DNA of 64,000 nt from Azophilus sp965247035 (GTDB taxonomy: Bacteria; Pseudomonadota; Gammaproteobacteria; Pseudomonadales; Azotimanducaceae), in assembly GCA_965247035.1 (NCBI GenBank), contig CBDFGJ010000003.1, positions 248,001 through 312,000 on the forward strand. Reading direction: 5' to 3'. Numbering within the stretch: position 1 is the stretch's first letter; every line of letters begins with the position of its first letter. Below are positions 24,593-33,616 of this stretch, piece by piece. The notes below the pieces were generated by a model. The model was not told where the DNA came from and did not search any database. It saw only the letters and a list, made by a program, of their open reading frames with translations. The position numbers and the translations under genes were made by a program.

Positions 24593-27500
24593 TGCCTGCC
24601 CCCGAAGTCGAAAATCCAATTATCAACTCTCCCTACGAGGAGCCGCAGGCGCATTGGAAGATCCACGAACACGAGTCGGCGGAGAAAATTAATGGCCGTG
24701 GTGAGCCGACCTATATGTATCTGTCGCCAGGGACAAAAACCGATGATAAAAACGAGCGCGATGTCGGTTATGAGATAAAGTTACAAACGGTGTCGTTGAT
24801 TCGGCAACGACTTGCTGAATGGCGACCCTTGGCTTTACGCGGCGAAGGGGGCGTCAGCCGTGTGACCATGGAGTTGCTGAATTACTGGCGGCGGGAAGGG
24901 CGGGAGCAGCCGCTGTTTTTCGCTCAGTTGGAAGCCGCCGAGACGATTATTTTTCTCACCGAAGCCCGGGCTGATTTTTTACAGGGCATTGATATCCCAT
25001 CGGATGAACCGGGCGAAGAAAAACAACGGGATGGATTTACTGCCTTTCCTCGTCTTTGTTGCAAGATGGCAACTGGTGCAGGCAAGACCACCGTCATGGC
25101 GATGCTGGCGGCCTGGAGTCTGCTGAACAAGGTGAACAACAAGGGCGATAGGCGTTTTTCCGATGCCATCTTGATTGTCTGCCCCAATGTGACCATTCGC
25201 GACCGATTGGTGGAGTTGGATCCAAAAAACGGCGAAGCCAGTCTTTATCGCACCCGCGATCTGGTGCCAAAATCCATGATGCCCCAGTTGGCGCAGGGAC
25301 GGGTTCTCACCGTCAACTGGCATATATTTGAGCCGCATACCTCCCAATCTGCCAACAAGGTAGTTAAAACAGGGAAACGTACTCTTGTGCGTGAAACTAT
25401 TTTTATCGGTGACAAAAATACTACTGCACGCGGTCGGCGTTACATGACCGAAGACCATCTACGCCAACAACATAATTTGGGGCTTATAGAAGTTGATGAA
25501 GAAATTCGAGATAAAACTGGGACATTGAAAAAGGCAACAATCCAATCTGAAAAATACATTGAAACCGATGCCGCTATATTACGCCGCGTACTGGAGAGGG
25601 AGCTAGGAACACGGCACAACATCCTTGTCTTCAACGACGAAGCGCACCACGCTTACCGCCTGCGTGCTAGCGGTGAGGGCAATAAGAATAGCGATGACAA
25701 TAGCGATGACAACGAGATGATTGGCGACGATGAGATGACCGCCAATTACTACAAGGAAGCCACAGTCTGGGTGGATGGGTTGGACAGGGTGCATAAATTG
25801 CGTGGTATTAATTTCTGCGCCGATTTTTCAGCAACACCTTATTTTCTGGGCAAGGCGGGTGCCAACACAAACCGTATTTTCCCCTGGACGGTGAGCAATT
25901 TCGGCTTGCAAGATGCGATTGAATCCGGGTTGGTGAAAATTCCGCAACTGGCGGCGCAGGACTCTTCCGGCAAATCGGTTCCGGGATATTTTAATATCTG
26001 GAAATGGATCTTGCCGCAACTGACACCAACGGAACGTGGCGGCAAAAAAAGCGGTGCCAAACCGGAAGCGATTGTTAAATATGCACATACGCCGATTGCC
26101 ATGTTGGGTGGCATGTGGGAAAAAACGCGCCAGCAGTGGGCGGATTCCGATGACCCGAGGCCGCCAGTGTTTATTTTGGTTTGCAAGACCAAGAAATTGG
26201 CGAAAGTGGTTTATGAATGGCTTGCCGATGACAAGCCACCGACCGCAACTATTCCGCCGGCAAATCTACCCGAACTGCGCAACACCGAGGACAAGCAGAA
26301 CACCATCTGCGTTTATTCAGATGTGCAAAAAGAAATAGAAAGCGGTAACACTAGGAGCAATGAAACCCGTTGGATGCGCCACACTCTGGACACCATCGGT
26401 AAAATGGATTGGATCCGGGACAGCCAACAACGACCGCAATATCCTGAAGGTTTTGAGGATTTGGCGGAAAAATTAGGACGCGAAAAACATCCGCCAGGGC
26501 GCGATCTGCGTTGCATCGTCAGCGTTGGAATGCTCACTGAAGGATGGGATTGCAGCACCGTCACACACATTATCGGCCTGCGCCCCTTCATGTCGCAACT
26601 GCTGTGCGAGCAAGTAATAGGGCGGGGGTTGCGACGTGCATCCTATGAGGTCGGCGAAGACGGATTGATGCAAGAAGAAATTGCCACCGTCTTGGGGGTG
26701 CCACTCTCGTCCTTTACAGTCAAGGCAAGCGGGGGTAGAAAATCGGAACAACAAGCCCACCAGCATATTTATGCACATCCCGACAAGGGGAAGTATGAAA
26801 TCCATTTTCCACGTGTGGAAGGCTACCGACAAACCGTTCGCCGGCGCATCATTTGTGATATGGAAAATACCCCACCCTTGCTGGTTGATCACACAAACAT
26901 TCCGCCAGAAGTAACAATGAAGGCGGGGTTACCAAACAATTCAGGTCGCCCATCTTTGCACGGACCCGGAAGAAGCAGCAAAGCATCTTTGCGGAATTTC
27001 CGTCAACAATTTCGACTACAAGAAGAAATATATAAGATGACAGCCGCGTTGACCCGTGACTATGCTGAGGATGGCAAATGTGAGTTGCCAACAAACATTC
27101 TCTTTTCGCAGTTATATAAAATTGTGCACGCTTACATCACTGAGAAGGTTTCTGCCACCGCGCCCGCCGACAAGAAAGATGTTTTCATGGCACCCTATTA
27201 TGGATGGGTGATTGAAAATCTACGACCAAACATTCATTCCGACCCATCTGCCGGCGAAGCCCCGGAACTGCCCCGCTACGAGCGCTTGCGCGACAAGGGT
27301 TCAACCGCCGATGTGGATTTTTTCACCCGACGAAAACCCTATCCGGTGCAAAAAAGTCATATCAACGCGGTCGTGCCAGACACCAAAAAACTCGAGCAGA
27401 CAGCTGCCTATCATCTAGACAACAATCCACAAGTTGTTGCTTTTGCTAAAAATGAAGGCATGGGCTTTGGCATTCCCTATTTACATAATAGGGAGACGCA

Positions 27501-27762
27501 TGACTACATGCCCGATTTTCTTATCCGTCTGCACGAGGAAAAGCAGCACTATCTGATTTTGGAAACCAAAGGCTACGACCCCTTGAAAGACATAAAAAAA
27601 AGTGCCGCCATGCGTTGGGTCAAGGCCGTCAATGCCGATGGTGCGCACGGGCTGTGGCAATATCGAATGGTTTCCAGGGTCGGAGAGGTTGACGCCGCCA
27701 TCAGTGAAGTTGCGGCTGACTTTATGCGCTTGTCAGAAGCTGCCTCCAACTCGCCGTGGTAG
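24592..27762 (+). CDS. res: Type III-like restriction subunit (helicase-nuclease)
   Basis: A 1056-residue superfamily-2 helicase with nuclease. Walker A ATGAGKTTVM lies near residue 160, the DEAH motif NDEAHHAYR near 345, TEGWDCSTVTHIIGLRPF (motif V) near 650 and QVIGRGLRR (motif VI) near 675. At the C-terminus, DYMPDFLIRL with LETKGYD is a PD-(D/E)XK nuclease site. It should translocate on DNA and cut after meeting unmodified sites, paired with mod. Its start overlaps the AAA-TOPRIM stop. Integrase-remnant DNA begins at the last codons of res (27756), so the 3' end lies on a mobile-element boundary, but the gene looks complete. Confidence 0.9.
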   Translation: MPAPEVENPIINSPYEEPQAHWKIHEHESAEKINGRGEPTYMYLSPGTKTDDKNERDVGYEIKLQTVSLIRQRLAEWRPLALRGEGGVSRVTMELLNYWRREGREQPLFFAQLEAAETIIFLTEARADFLQGIDIPSDEPGEEKQRDGFTAFPRLCCKMATGAGKTTVMAMLAAWSLLNKVNNKGDRRFSDAILIVCPNVTIRDRLVELDPKNGEASLYRTRDLVPKSMMPQLAQGRVLTVNWHIFEPHTSQSANKVVKTGKRTLVRETIFIGDKNTTARGRRYMTEDHLRQQHNLGLIEVDEEIRDKTGTLKKATIQSEKYIETDAAILRRVLERELGTRHNILVFNDEAHHAYRLRASGEGNKNSDDNSDDNEMIGDDEMTANYYKEATVWVDGLDRVHKLRGINFCADFSATPYFLGKAGANTNRIFPWTVSNFGLQDAIESGLVKIPQLAAQDSSGKSVPGYFNIWKWILPQLTPTERGGKKSGAKPEAIVKYAHTPIAMLGGMWEKTRQQWADSDDPRPPVFILVCKTKKLAKVVYEWLADDKPPTATIPPANLPELRNTEDKQNTICVYSDVQKEIESGNTRSNETRWMRHTLDTIGKMDWIRDSQQRPQYPEGFEDLAEKLGREKHPPGRDLRCIVSVGMLTEGWDCSTVTHIIGLRPFMSQLLCEQVIGRGLRRASYEVGEDGLMQEEIATVLGVPLSSFTVKASGGRKSEQQAHQHIYAHPDKGKYEIHFPRVEGYRQTVRRRIICDMENTPPLLVDHTNIPPEVTMKAGLPNNSGRPSLHGPGRSSKASLRNFRQQFRLQEEIYKMTAALTRDYAEDGKCELPTNILFSQLYKIVHAYITEKVSATAPADKKDVFMAPYYGWVIENLRPNIHSDPSAGEAPELPRYERLRDKGSTADVDFFTRRKPYPVQKSHINAVVPDTKKLEQTAAYHLDNNPQVVAFAKNEGMGFGIPYLHNRETHDYMPDFLIRLHEEKQHYLILETKGYDPLKDIKKSAAMRWVKAVNADGAHGLWQYRMVSRVGEVDAAISEVAADFMRLSEAASNSPW

Positions 27763-27941
27763 TGCGCTTCAACCGTACCATTCAGGAGGAGTCTGTGGAC
27801 TATCAGGAATACATGTTGCTCGACGATCTGCCGGGTTTCAACGACCGCTTGCTCGACGACCTGCAACGCTACAACGGCGAATGTCCTCACTACGGATTGG
27901 ACTATCCGGCCTCCTGCCAGCCCATCACCAAACTCCTGTGA
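27756..27941 (+). pseudogene. Integrase-core transposase fragment (IS481/IS3-like C-terminus)
   Basis: The 61-codon frame has RFNRTIQEESVDYQE and LQRYNGECPHYGLDYPA, the end of an IS481/IS3-type integrase, where RFNRT..EE holds the catalytic glutamate region and YN..RPH is expected near the end. Only this C-terminal piece remains. It overlaps the final codons of res by seven bases, marking an insertion or recombination point. Confidence 0.75.
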
Positions 27942-27965
27942 GCAACGATACCTGATTTCCATAGC

Positions 27966-28573
27966 TTGAAAGAAGGATATTCACAACCAGCCATCGCCAA
28001 TATGATCGGTGTCAACAAAAGCACCATCAGCCGGGAGATACGCCGCAATGGGACCAGTCGGGGGCGTGTTTGGCCGGCAAGATCGGCAACTCATCGAATG
28101 GCTGCTGCATGGGAAGTGGAGCCCGGAGCGGATCAGCCTGTGACTGGGGAAAACCGACAGGCTGGCGGTCAGCCATGAATGGATCCACCGGCACATTCGC
28201 AACGACAAGCACCACGGCGGCTTTCTGCATAAGCACTTACGCTGCCGGAAAAGGTGGGGGAAACGCTACGGTGGCAAGGTGCGGCGGGGCTTGATCCCCA
28301 ATCGGGTGTCCATCGAGCAGCGCCCGGTGTTGGTCGAGCAAAGAGCCCGCATCGGCGATTGGGAGCTGGACACGGTGCATGGGAAAAACAATACCGCCGT
28401 GATGCTGACCATGGTCGAGTGCGCCACGCGCTTTGTGTACATTGATGTCCTGCCCAACCGGAAGGCGCCGGTGGTGAGCGCGGCGCTGGTTGGAAACAAT
28501 GCCTTGGCATGAAAACACCGAATCAGGCACTATTCGGCATAACCCCCCCTGTTGCACTTCGAGGTTGAATCCA
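27966..28573 (+). pseudogene. IS30-family transposase copy 2, decayed
   Basis: Unlike copy 1, this copy keeps the helix-turn-helix N-terminus (KEGYSQPAIANMIGVNKSTISREIRRN). It then has a deletion and frameshift into RQLIEWLLHGKWSPERISL, a TGA stop at 28141, the stretch LGKTDRLAVSHEWIHRHI, IGDWELDTVHG, and a further ~240-bp deletion after SAALVGN that joins to NALA and the C-terminal end. It is over 90% alike to copy 1 where both are present and in the same orientation. It is certainly non-functional. Confidence 0.88.
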
Positions 28574-28586
28574 AGAGCCCGTACAC

Positions 28587-28665
28587 TTGTTGACTCCGGC
28601 CGAACTCGGCGACAAACTCTCCTTGGCTGCCTGATCGAAACAATTCCGAAATGTCCTGAGCCCGT
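28587..28665 (+). pseudogene. 3' end of an IS481/IS3-like element
   Basis: The plus-strand frame reads LLTPAELGDKLSLAA then a stop at 28632-28634, followed by the conserved end ATTCCGAAATGTCCTGAGCC. The same protein end and DNA tail recur, inverted, at 32504-32745 and 35464-35660. It is the tail of a transposase gene plus terminal repeat, with the rest lost. Confidence 0.7.
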
Positions 28666-28818
28666 TCACGGCGATGGATCGGCTGTGTGCGAAAAAACGG
28701 TAATGGCGAATCCTATCCAGAAAACCATGCGGCCCATGCGAATTTGGCTAGATTCCGCGCCCACTGCTGGGCCGCTCGACGCCGCCCTTTGCGCCACCTT
28801 CAACGAGGAATCCGCCAC

Positions 28819-29784
28819 ATGACGACCGCCAACACCAACGACGCCCGCCCCACCCCACCCCGGTGGCAGCGAGCGCTGCCCTGGCTGGTCACACTCGGCT
28901 GCTTCGCATGGCTGTACACCCGCATAGACGGCGCGGCGGCACTTCAGGGCGAGACAGCGGCGAGCTACATGCTGCAGGTCTTCGCAAGCGTGTCCTGGGG
29001 GCACTGGCTGGCGCTGATGATCCCCTACTCCGTTTTTTTCTTCTTGGTGGACTCGACCGTGGTGTGGCGTGTGGTCAGCTGGTTCAACGCACGCGTGCCC
29101 TGGATGGATATCCTGCCCATCCGCGCCAGCGCGTACATCATCTCAATCGTGAATGAGCAGGTGGGTAAGGGCGCGATGGCGCTCTATCTGCATCGTCGAG
29201 ACGGTGTTCCTGGCTGGGAGGTCGGCTCATCAATGCTTTTCATCATGTTCTGCGAGTTGCTCTATCTCACGTTCTGGGCGAACGTCGGCTACTGGCTCAC
29301 GGCCGAGACGCTGCCGGCCCAGTTCAGGCTTGTACCTTGGATTGGAGCCGGGGTCCTCATGCTCTTCCTGCTCTGGATCGCCTACTTTCGCGGCGCCATC
29401 TCAATGGGCAAAGCTCTGCGGGAGCGAGCGATCCTGAAGGCGTTCCGCGAGGCGTCGCCGCTTCGCTACGTCATCGTCGCCGCGATCCGCTCACCGGCCT
29501 TGCTCAGCGCGGTCGTGGTCTACACGTTGGCGCTGCGCCTGTTCGGTGTCGAGGCTTCGTTCCTCGACATGCTCGGCGTGTTGCCGGTTATCTTCTTCGC
29601 CGCGGCGATTCCGACCCCGATGCGCGCCGCTGCCATCACGATTTGGGTGGTGCTGTTCCCTGAAAACGCGGCCCAGCTCTCGGCCTTCGGGCTGGTGATG
29701 CACAACTTCTTCATCTTTTTCAACGCGACGATCGGCCTGCTGTTCTTGCGGCGCGCCAATCGGGAGCTGTTCAGATCGGGTTAG
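28819..29784 (+). CDS. YbhN/UPF0104-like integral membrane protein
   Basis: From ATG 28819 (ribosome site CGAGGAA) the protein has 321 residues and about eight hydrophobic segments, starting with LPWLVTLGCFAWLYTRI and including FFFLVDSTVVWRVVSWF, IISIVNEQVGKGAMALYLHRR and the end HNFFIFFNATIGLLFLRR. The pattern resembles the lysylphosphatidylglycerol synthase transmembrane/YbhN family, but the match is moderate and the transferase domain is absent. A longer frame to 28687 runs into IS debris and is rejected. Function is unknown; a flippase or lipid-related role would be inference. A strong hairpin follows the gene. Confidence 0.6.
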   Translation: MTTANTNDARPTPPRWQRALPWLVTLGCFAWLYTRIDGAAALQGETAASYMLQVFASVSWGHWLALMIPYSVFFFLVDSTVVWRVVSWFNARVPWMDILPIRASAYIISIVNEQVGKGAMALYLHRRDGVPGWEVGSSMLFIMFCELLYLTFWANVGYWLTAETLPAQFRLVPWIGAGVLMLFLLWIAYFRGAISMGKALRERAILKAFREASPLRYVIVAAIRSPALLSAVVVYTLALRLFGVEASFLDMLGVLPVIFFAAAIPTPMRAAAITIWVVLFPENAAQLSAFGLVMHNFFIFFNATIGLLFLRRANRELFRSG

Positions 29785-29919
29785 TCTCGGTTTGGAAGCC
29801 AAGGAGAAACAGCACCCCGCCATGGGCGGCTCTCCCAACCGGCTTGGATGGCAGGCCAAGTTCCTGTGGTCACGGCCAAAAGCTCTTGACGACCGGGGCG
29901 CCGCACAAAGCCTCAAAAC

Positions 29920-29945
29920 AAAGACCCGGACGAATCCGGGTCTTT
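29920..29945 (+). terminator. Bidirectional hairpin terminator between convergent genes
   Basis: AAAGACCCGGA and TCCGGGTCTTT form an 11-bp perfect stem around a CGAA tetraloop. A/T flanks on both sides allow it to stop transcription from the membrane-protein gene (plus) and from the TonB receptor gene (minus). Confidence 0.85.
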
Positions 29946-29975
29946 GCAATCAAATCAACGCGGGGTTGAATCGGC

Positions 29976-32369
29976 CTACAACTCCATTTCGAACTCAAGC
30001 CCCCAACTGCGTCCCGGCCCTACGGTGCTGGACGCGAACAGCGCGGCGATATCTGTACGAACCTCCTTGACCTCATCGGTCAGGTTGCGGCCATACAGGG
30101 TGAGGCTCATGTTGCGCCAGTTGTAGCTTGCCGAGGCATGAATGAAATTCCGCGAACCCAAGCGGTCAAACTCGGCGTTGAGCAAGTCGGTTTCGACGGC
30201 ATCCACGAAATTGTACTTGGCGTAGAATTCGAAGTACCCATCGCCCGCGGGCAGCGTCACGGTGCCGCCAATGCCGTAGGTGTTGTCAGGGGCATTTCTA
30301 GGAATCAGGTGATCGGCATTTTCAATGTTAGGGCCTGCTACGCCATCATCGTTCGGGTTTAGGTCCGTCATGAAATCCTTGTAATCGGCATCCAGATAGC
30401 CATAGGAAGCGAACAACATGACGTTCTCGCTGGCGACGAACTGCGTCTCAACCTCTAGGCCCCAGTAAACCGCCTTGGCAACATTGCTGAATACGGTGGC
30501 GACCGTCTGGGTGTCCGGGTCCAACTGAACGGCCGACTCCTGCTTGTTATCAAAGTCGTTGTAGAAGAAGGTGGTGTTGAGTTGCAGCCGGTTGTCTAGG
30601 AATTGGCCCTTCATGCCAACCTCCCAGGAATGGGCGAATTCCGGGTCATACTGGTCGCGCTCGAAATCCCGGGTGTTCTGATTGACGCCAAAGAAGCCGC
30701 CTGAGTGGAAGCCCTCGGAGTAGGAAGCGTAGAGCAGCAGGTCGTCCCATTGATAGGAAAGGCCAACCTTGGGCGAAATCTCGTTCCATGTCTGGGACAG
30801 GTCGGCAAACTCGGGGTGATTGCTTACATAAGCGCGGGACACGGGCGCCAGATAGGACTGGGCACCGATAAAATCCTTCGTCTCCTCGGTCCAGCGTAAA
30901 CCAAGCGTAAGATTCAGGTTGGGGACAATTTCATAGTCCGCCTGGGCAAAGACGGCTATCGACTTGGTGGTCTGGTCCTCGAACAGCAATTGGGTCAACT
31001 CCGGCCCCTGCCAACCGGGGTCGTCCGCAGGTGCGCCCGTATCGCAGAAGATGGGAGCAAAGGCTCCGGCCTGGCAGGCCGCCAGCGTTCCCGGGTTGCT
31101 GACCACGCCGCCGAACAACGAATACCAGAATTCACCGCCAGTCACCCAATCCTGCTCGAATTCGCTACGCCAGTAGTAGACGCCGCCGACGACGGAGAGC
31201 TTATCGGTGGCGAATTCCAAGCGTAGTTCCTGGCTGAACTGCTCGTAGTCGTTGTCCCGCTCAATCGTGATGTAGTTGCCTCTGGCGCCATCGAAGTCAA
31301 ACAATCGGTCTTCCACCATTTCTCGGTAACCGGTCACCGAGACCAATTGCAACTGATCGTTCAAGTCGAAGTTCATGTTGAGCGTATAGGCATCCACGTC
31401 GAAGGACGCGGGGCCGTTGAAGTCTATGGTGGTCTCTTTGCCGGCGGTCGACAGATCGGTACGACAGTCCGTGAACCCGCCGATACAAGCCAGAAATCCA
31501 GCGGAAAGATCAGGCGATGCCAGATCCGAGGGGGGAGCAGCGAGGCCCGGCGGAAGGTTGTATCCATGGGTCGGTGAACCTATATCGGAGTTGTCCTTGT
31601 ATTTTTCAATAGTGAACATCGCCTCGAATCGGTTGTTGGGGGTGGCCAGCAGCGTTAGGCCGTAGTTGGCGTAGTCCTTCTGCGGGAAGTCATCCTGCAG
31701 ATTGGTGTTGTATAAGTAACCATCGGCTTCAATCGTGGTGAAGAAGACCTTTGCCGCCAGCTTGTCTTCGACAATCGGGGTATTGACCACAGCCCGAAGC
31801 TCCCGCTGCCCCCACTTGCCGATGGTGCCCAGGAAGCGGGCACCCGCTTCGCCGGTCGGTCGGCTGCGGATCACATTGACGACACCACCAACCGTGTTTT
31901 TGCCGAACAATGTGCCTTGAGGGCCACGCAGGATCTCGACCCGCTCAAGGTCGAAGTTCTCAATGATCTGACCAGACAAGGTGCCGAGATAGATGCCGTC
32001 GATCATCACGGCAATGGGCGAGTCGAGGGAGTTGTCGTCCACTCGGGTCGGGCTGATGCCGCGAATGGTAATAGATGAGCCGCCGGCGCGGCCTGGACTC
32101 GCATCGATCTGCACATTGGGCGCGAAGCCGTTGAGGTCCGCCAAGCTACGGATGGACGCGTTGCGCAATTCGCCGGAAAGAGCGGTAATGGCCACCGGCA
32201 CCTCCTGCGCCGATTCCTCACGCTTCCGGGCGGTTACGATGACCTCCTCAATTCCGAAGCTCTGGGACGAGGCCCGTTGAGAGGCCCCCTGCGCCACGGC
32301 CGCCGCACTGAGCCCTCCAGCAAGCACCACAACAGTGGGCAAAAGCAATATCTTAGTATGTTTCAACAC
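29976..32369 (-). CDS. TonB-dependent outer-membrane receptor
   Basis: Starting at GTG 32369, behind a GGGGAGGA ribosome site, the product has 797 residues. A signal peptide (LKHTKILLLPTVVVLAGGL to AVAQ) is followed by the TonB-box region FGIEEVIVTARKREES, the plug domain with VMIDGIYLGTLSG and LERVEILRGPQGTLFGKNTVGG, and a long beta-barrel ending SWGLEFEMEL. It is of the type common in sphingomonads and marine gammaproteobacteria and should import a siderophore, vitamin or oligomeric substrate. No partner enzymes adjoin it, so the ligand is unknown. A longer frame to 32492 crosses the promoter region and is rejected. Confidence 0.9.
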   Translation of the reverse strand: MLKHTKILLLPTVVVLAGGLSAAAVAQGASQRASSQSFGIEEVIVTARKREESAQEVPVAITALSGELRNASIRSLADLNGFAPNVQIDASPGRAGGSSITIRGISPTRVDDNSLDSPIAVMIDGIYLGTLSGQIIENFDLERVEILRGPQGTLFGKNTVGGVVNVIRSRPTGEAGARFLGTIGKWGQRELRAVVNTPIVEDKLAAKVFFTTIEADGYLYNTNLQDDFPQKDYANYGLTLLATPNNRFEAMFTIEKYKDNSDIGSPTHGYNLPPGLAAPPSDLASPDLSAGFLACIGGFTDCRTDLSTAGKETTIDFNGPASFDVDAYTLNMNFDLNDQLQLVSVTGYREMVEDRLFDFDGARGNYITIERDNDYEQFSQELRLEFATDKLSVVGGVYYWRSEFEQDWVTGGEFWYSLFGGVVSNPGTLAACQAGAFAPIFCDTGAPADDPGWQGPELTQLLFEDQTTKSIAVFAQADYEIVPNLNLTLGLRWTEETKDFIGAQSYLAPVSRAYVSNHPEFADLSQTWNEISPKVGLSYQWDDLLLYASYSEGFHSGGFFGVNQNTRDFERDQYDPEFAHSWEVGMKGQFLDNRLQLNTTFFYNDFDNKQESAVQLDPDTQTVATVFSNVAKAVYWGLEVETQFVASENVMLFASYGYLDADYKDFMTDLNPNDDGVAGPNIENADHLIPRNAPDNTYGIGGTVTLPAGDGYFEFYAKYNFVDAVETDLLNAEFDRLGSRNFIHASASYNWRNMSLTLYGRNLTDEVKEVRTDIAALFASSTVGPGRSWGLEFEMEL

Positions 32370-32503
32370 GAGACGTCCTCCCCTTGTATTTGTCTTCGAT
32401 GGCCGCCTCAAGCAGCGCTCAGCAATATTGGGAAGGAACCAGCCAAACCCAGTATTCCATTCGATGGCGGATAATATAGCGTATTTCACCATTTTTCCAG
32501 AGT

Positions 32504-32745
32504 GTGTGCGGATTCAGTACATTTCGGAATTTTTTCGATCAGGCAGCGAGGGAGAGCTTGTCCACGAATTCGGCCGGAGCCAACAAGCCGAGGGCTTGGT
32601 GGGGCAGCACATGGTGGTGGTCGCTGAGAGACCTGCCCAGCGCCCGGTTCACTTCGCTGACGATGAGGCCGCTCGGTGGACGGACCGGAACTCGACGCGC
32701 AAGGTGCGGTTGCTGCGCTCAACGCCGCCGTTGATGCCAAACAGT
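32504..32745 (-). pseudogene. IS481/IS3-like integrase C-terminal remnant
   Basis: On the minus strand the frame reads FGINGGVERSNRTLRVEF and, after a frame change, a stretch like the family pattern LSATTTMCCPTKP...PNSWTSSPSLP, with the sister frame matching a LAPAEFVDKLS-type end. The conserved tail (ATTCCGAAATGT on this strand) lies at 32515-32535. It matches the remnants at 28587 and 35464. It is about 80 codons of a once larger transposase, with frame damage. Confidence 0.65.
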
Positions 32746-32869
32746 GGAAATTGGAAAGGGAAAGAGGGTATAAAGAGCATTATGATAATTGACATTTTCC
32801 AGACTGCGGCACTTGCCTCGCGCCGTGGGTCATTGGATTATTGAAGGCCACCAACGTGGAGGAATTCTG

Positions 32870-33190
32870 ATGGGCAAGTACATGATTCAAGCAACGTATA
32901 CGCAGCAAGGCCTTGCCGGCCTGCTGAAGGAAGGCGGCACCGGGCGACGAGAGGCGGTCAAAAAAACCGTCGAGGGGGTGGGCGGTAGCCTTGAGGCGCT
33001 TTACTACGCCTTCGGCAATTCCGATCTCTATCTGATCGTCAATCTGCCGGACGACACAACGGCTGCGGCGCTCTCCATGGCAATCCGCGCCGCCGGTGCC
33101 ATTAGCATCTGCGTCACCGTTCTGATCACCCCGGAAACCATAGACGAGGCCATCAAGAAGCCGGTGCCCTATCGGCTGCCGGGCGCCTAG
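32870..33190 (+). CDS. GYD domain-containing protein
   Basis: From ATG 32870 (good ribosome site GTGGAGGA) the product has 106 residues. It fits the GYD family of small alpha/beta (ferredoxin-like) proteins: YMIQATYTQQGLAGLLKEGG at the start, RREAVKKTVEGVGGSLEALYYAFG in the centre and SDLYLIVNLPDD, then the closing TVLITPETIDEA. These proteins are uncharacterised and may bind small molecules. The gene stands alone between IS debris. The frame also extends upstream to 32789, but without a ribosome site. Confidence 0.82.
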   Translation: MGKYMIQATYTQQGLAGLLKEGGTGRREAVKKTVEGVGGSLEALYYAFGNSDLYLIVNLPDDTTAAALSMAIRAAGAISICVTVLITPETIDEAIKKPVPYRLPGA

Positions 33191-33349
33191 CCACCTAGCC
33201 CGCCGGGCCGCCCCAGTCGGCGCCTAGGGAACCCCTGCAAGGATAGTGGTTGTCGGCATGTGTCTTGACGCCGCCCGCCACTGGACGCAGCCGTAACGCC
33301 AGTGTCACCAATCCAAGGCCCTAAGCCTAGCGGCCATTGGATACTCCCT

Positions 33350-33540
33350 GCCATTGAACGGCCGTAGGCGTCCAGTTCCCGCTTCACCACCGGCACCATG
33401 ATGTAGAGGCCGATGAAGTTCGGCATGGCGTCCACGGAAATCAGCGCATCGGACAAATCAACAAGCGCGCCAAGCTCCACGCTTGACCCCACCACCACGA
33501 ACAGGCAGACAAACAGCCTGGTACATGACCTCCTGCGCCG
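33350..33540 (-). pseudogene. C-terminal fragment of an alanine/glycine:sodium symporter
   Basis: The minus strand reads LFVCLFVVVGSSVELGALVD then DLSDALISVDAMPNFIGLY and MVPVVKRELDAYGR, the final two helices of AGCS-family symporters (usual pattern SDAM.FAMAIPN..GLY..APVV..EL). No start or earlier part of the gene is present. The region 33191-33349 shows nothing recognisable. Confidence 0.65.
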
Positions 33541-33616
33541 GAGACTACTTGGCCGGCATCAGGCTTGCGGTGGATGGGGCATTACCCACGCTCTCTGACT
33601 TCGAGCGCGGCGGTCG

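Noticed and set aside
17325..28573. Calling the island an active composite transposon
   Set aside because: Copy 1 lacks its DNA-binding domain and copy 2 has a stop and deletions, so current mobility is not supported.
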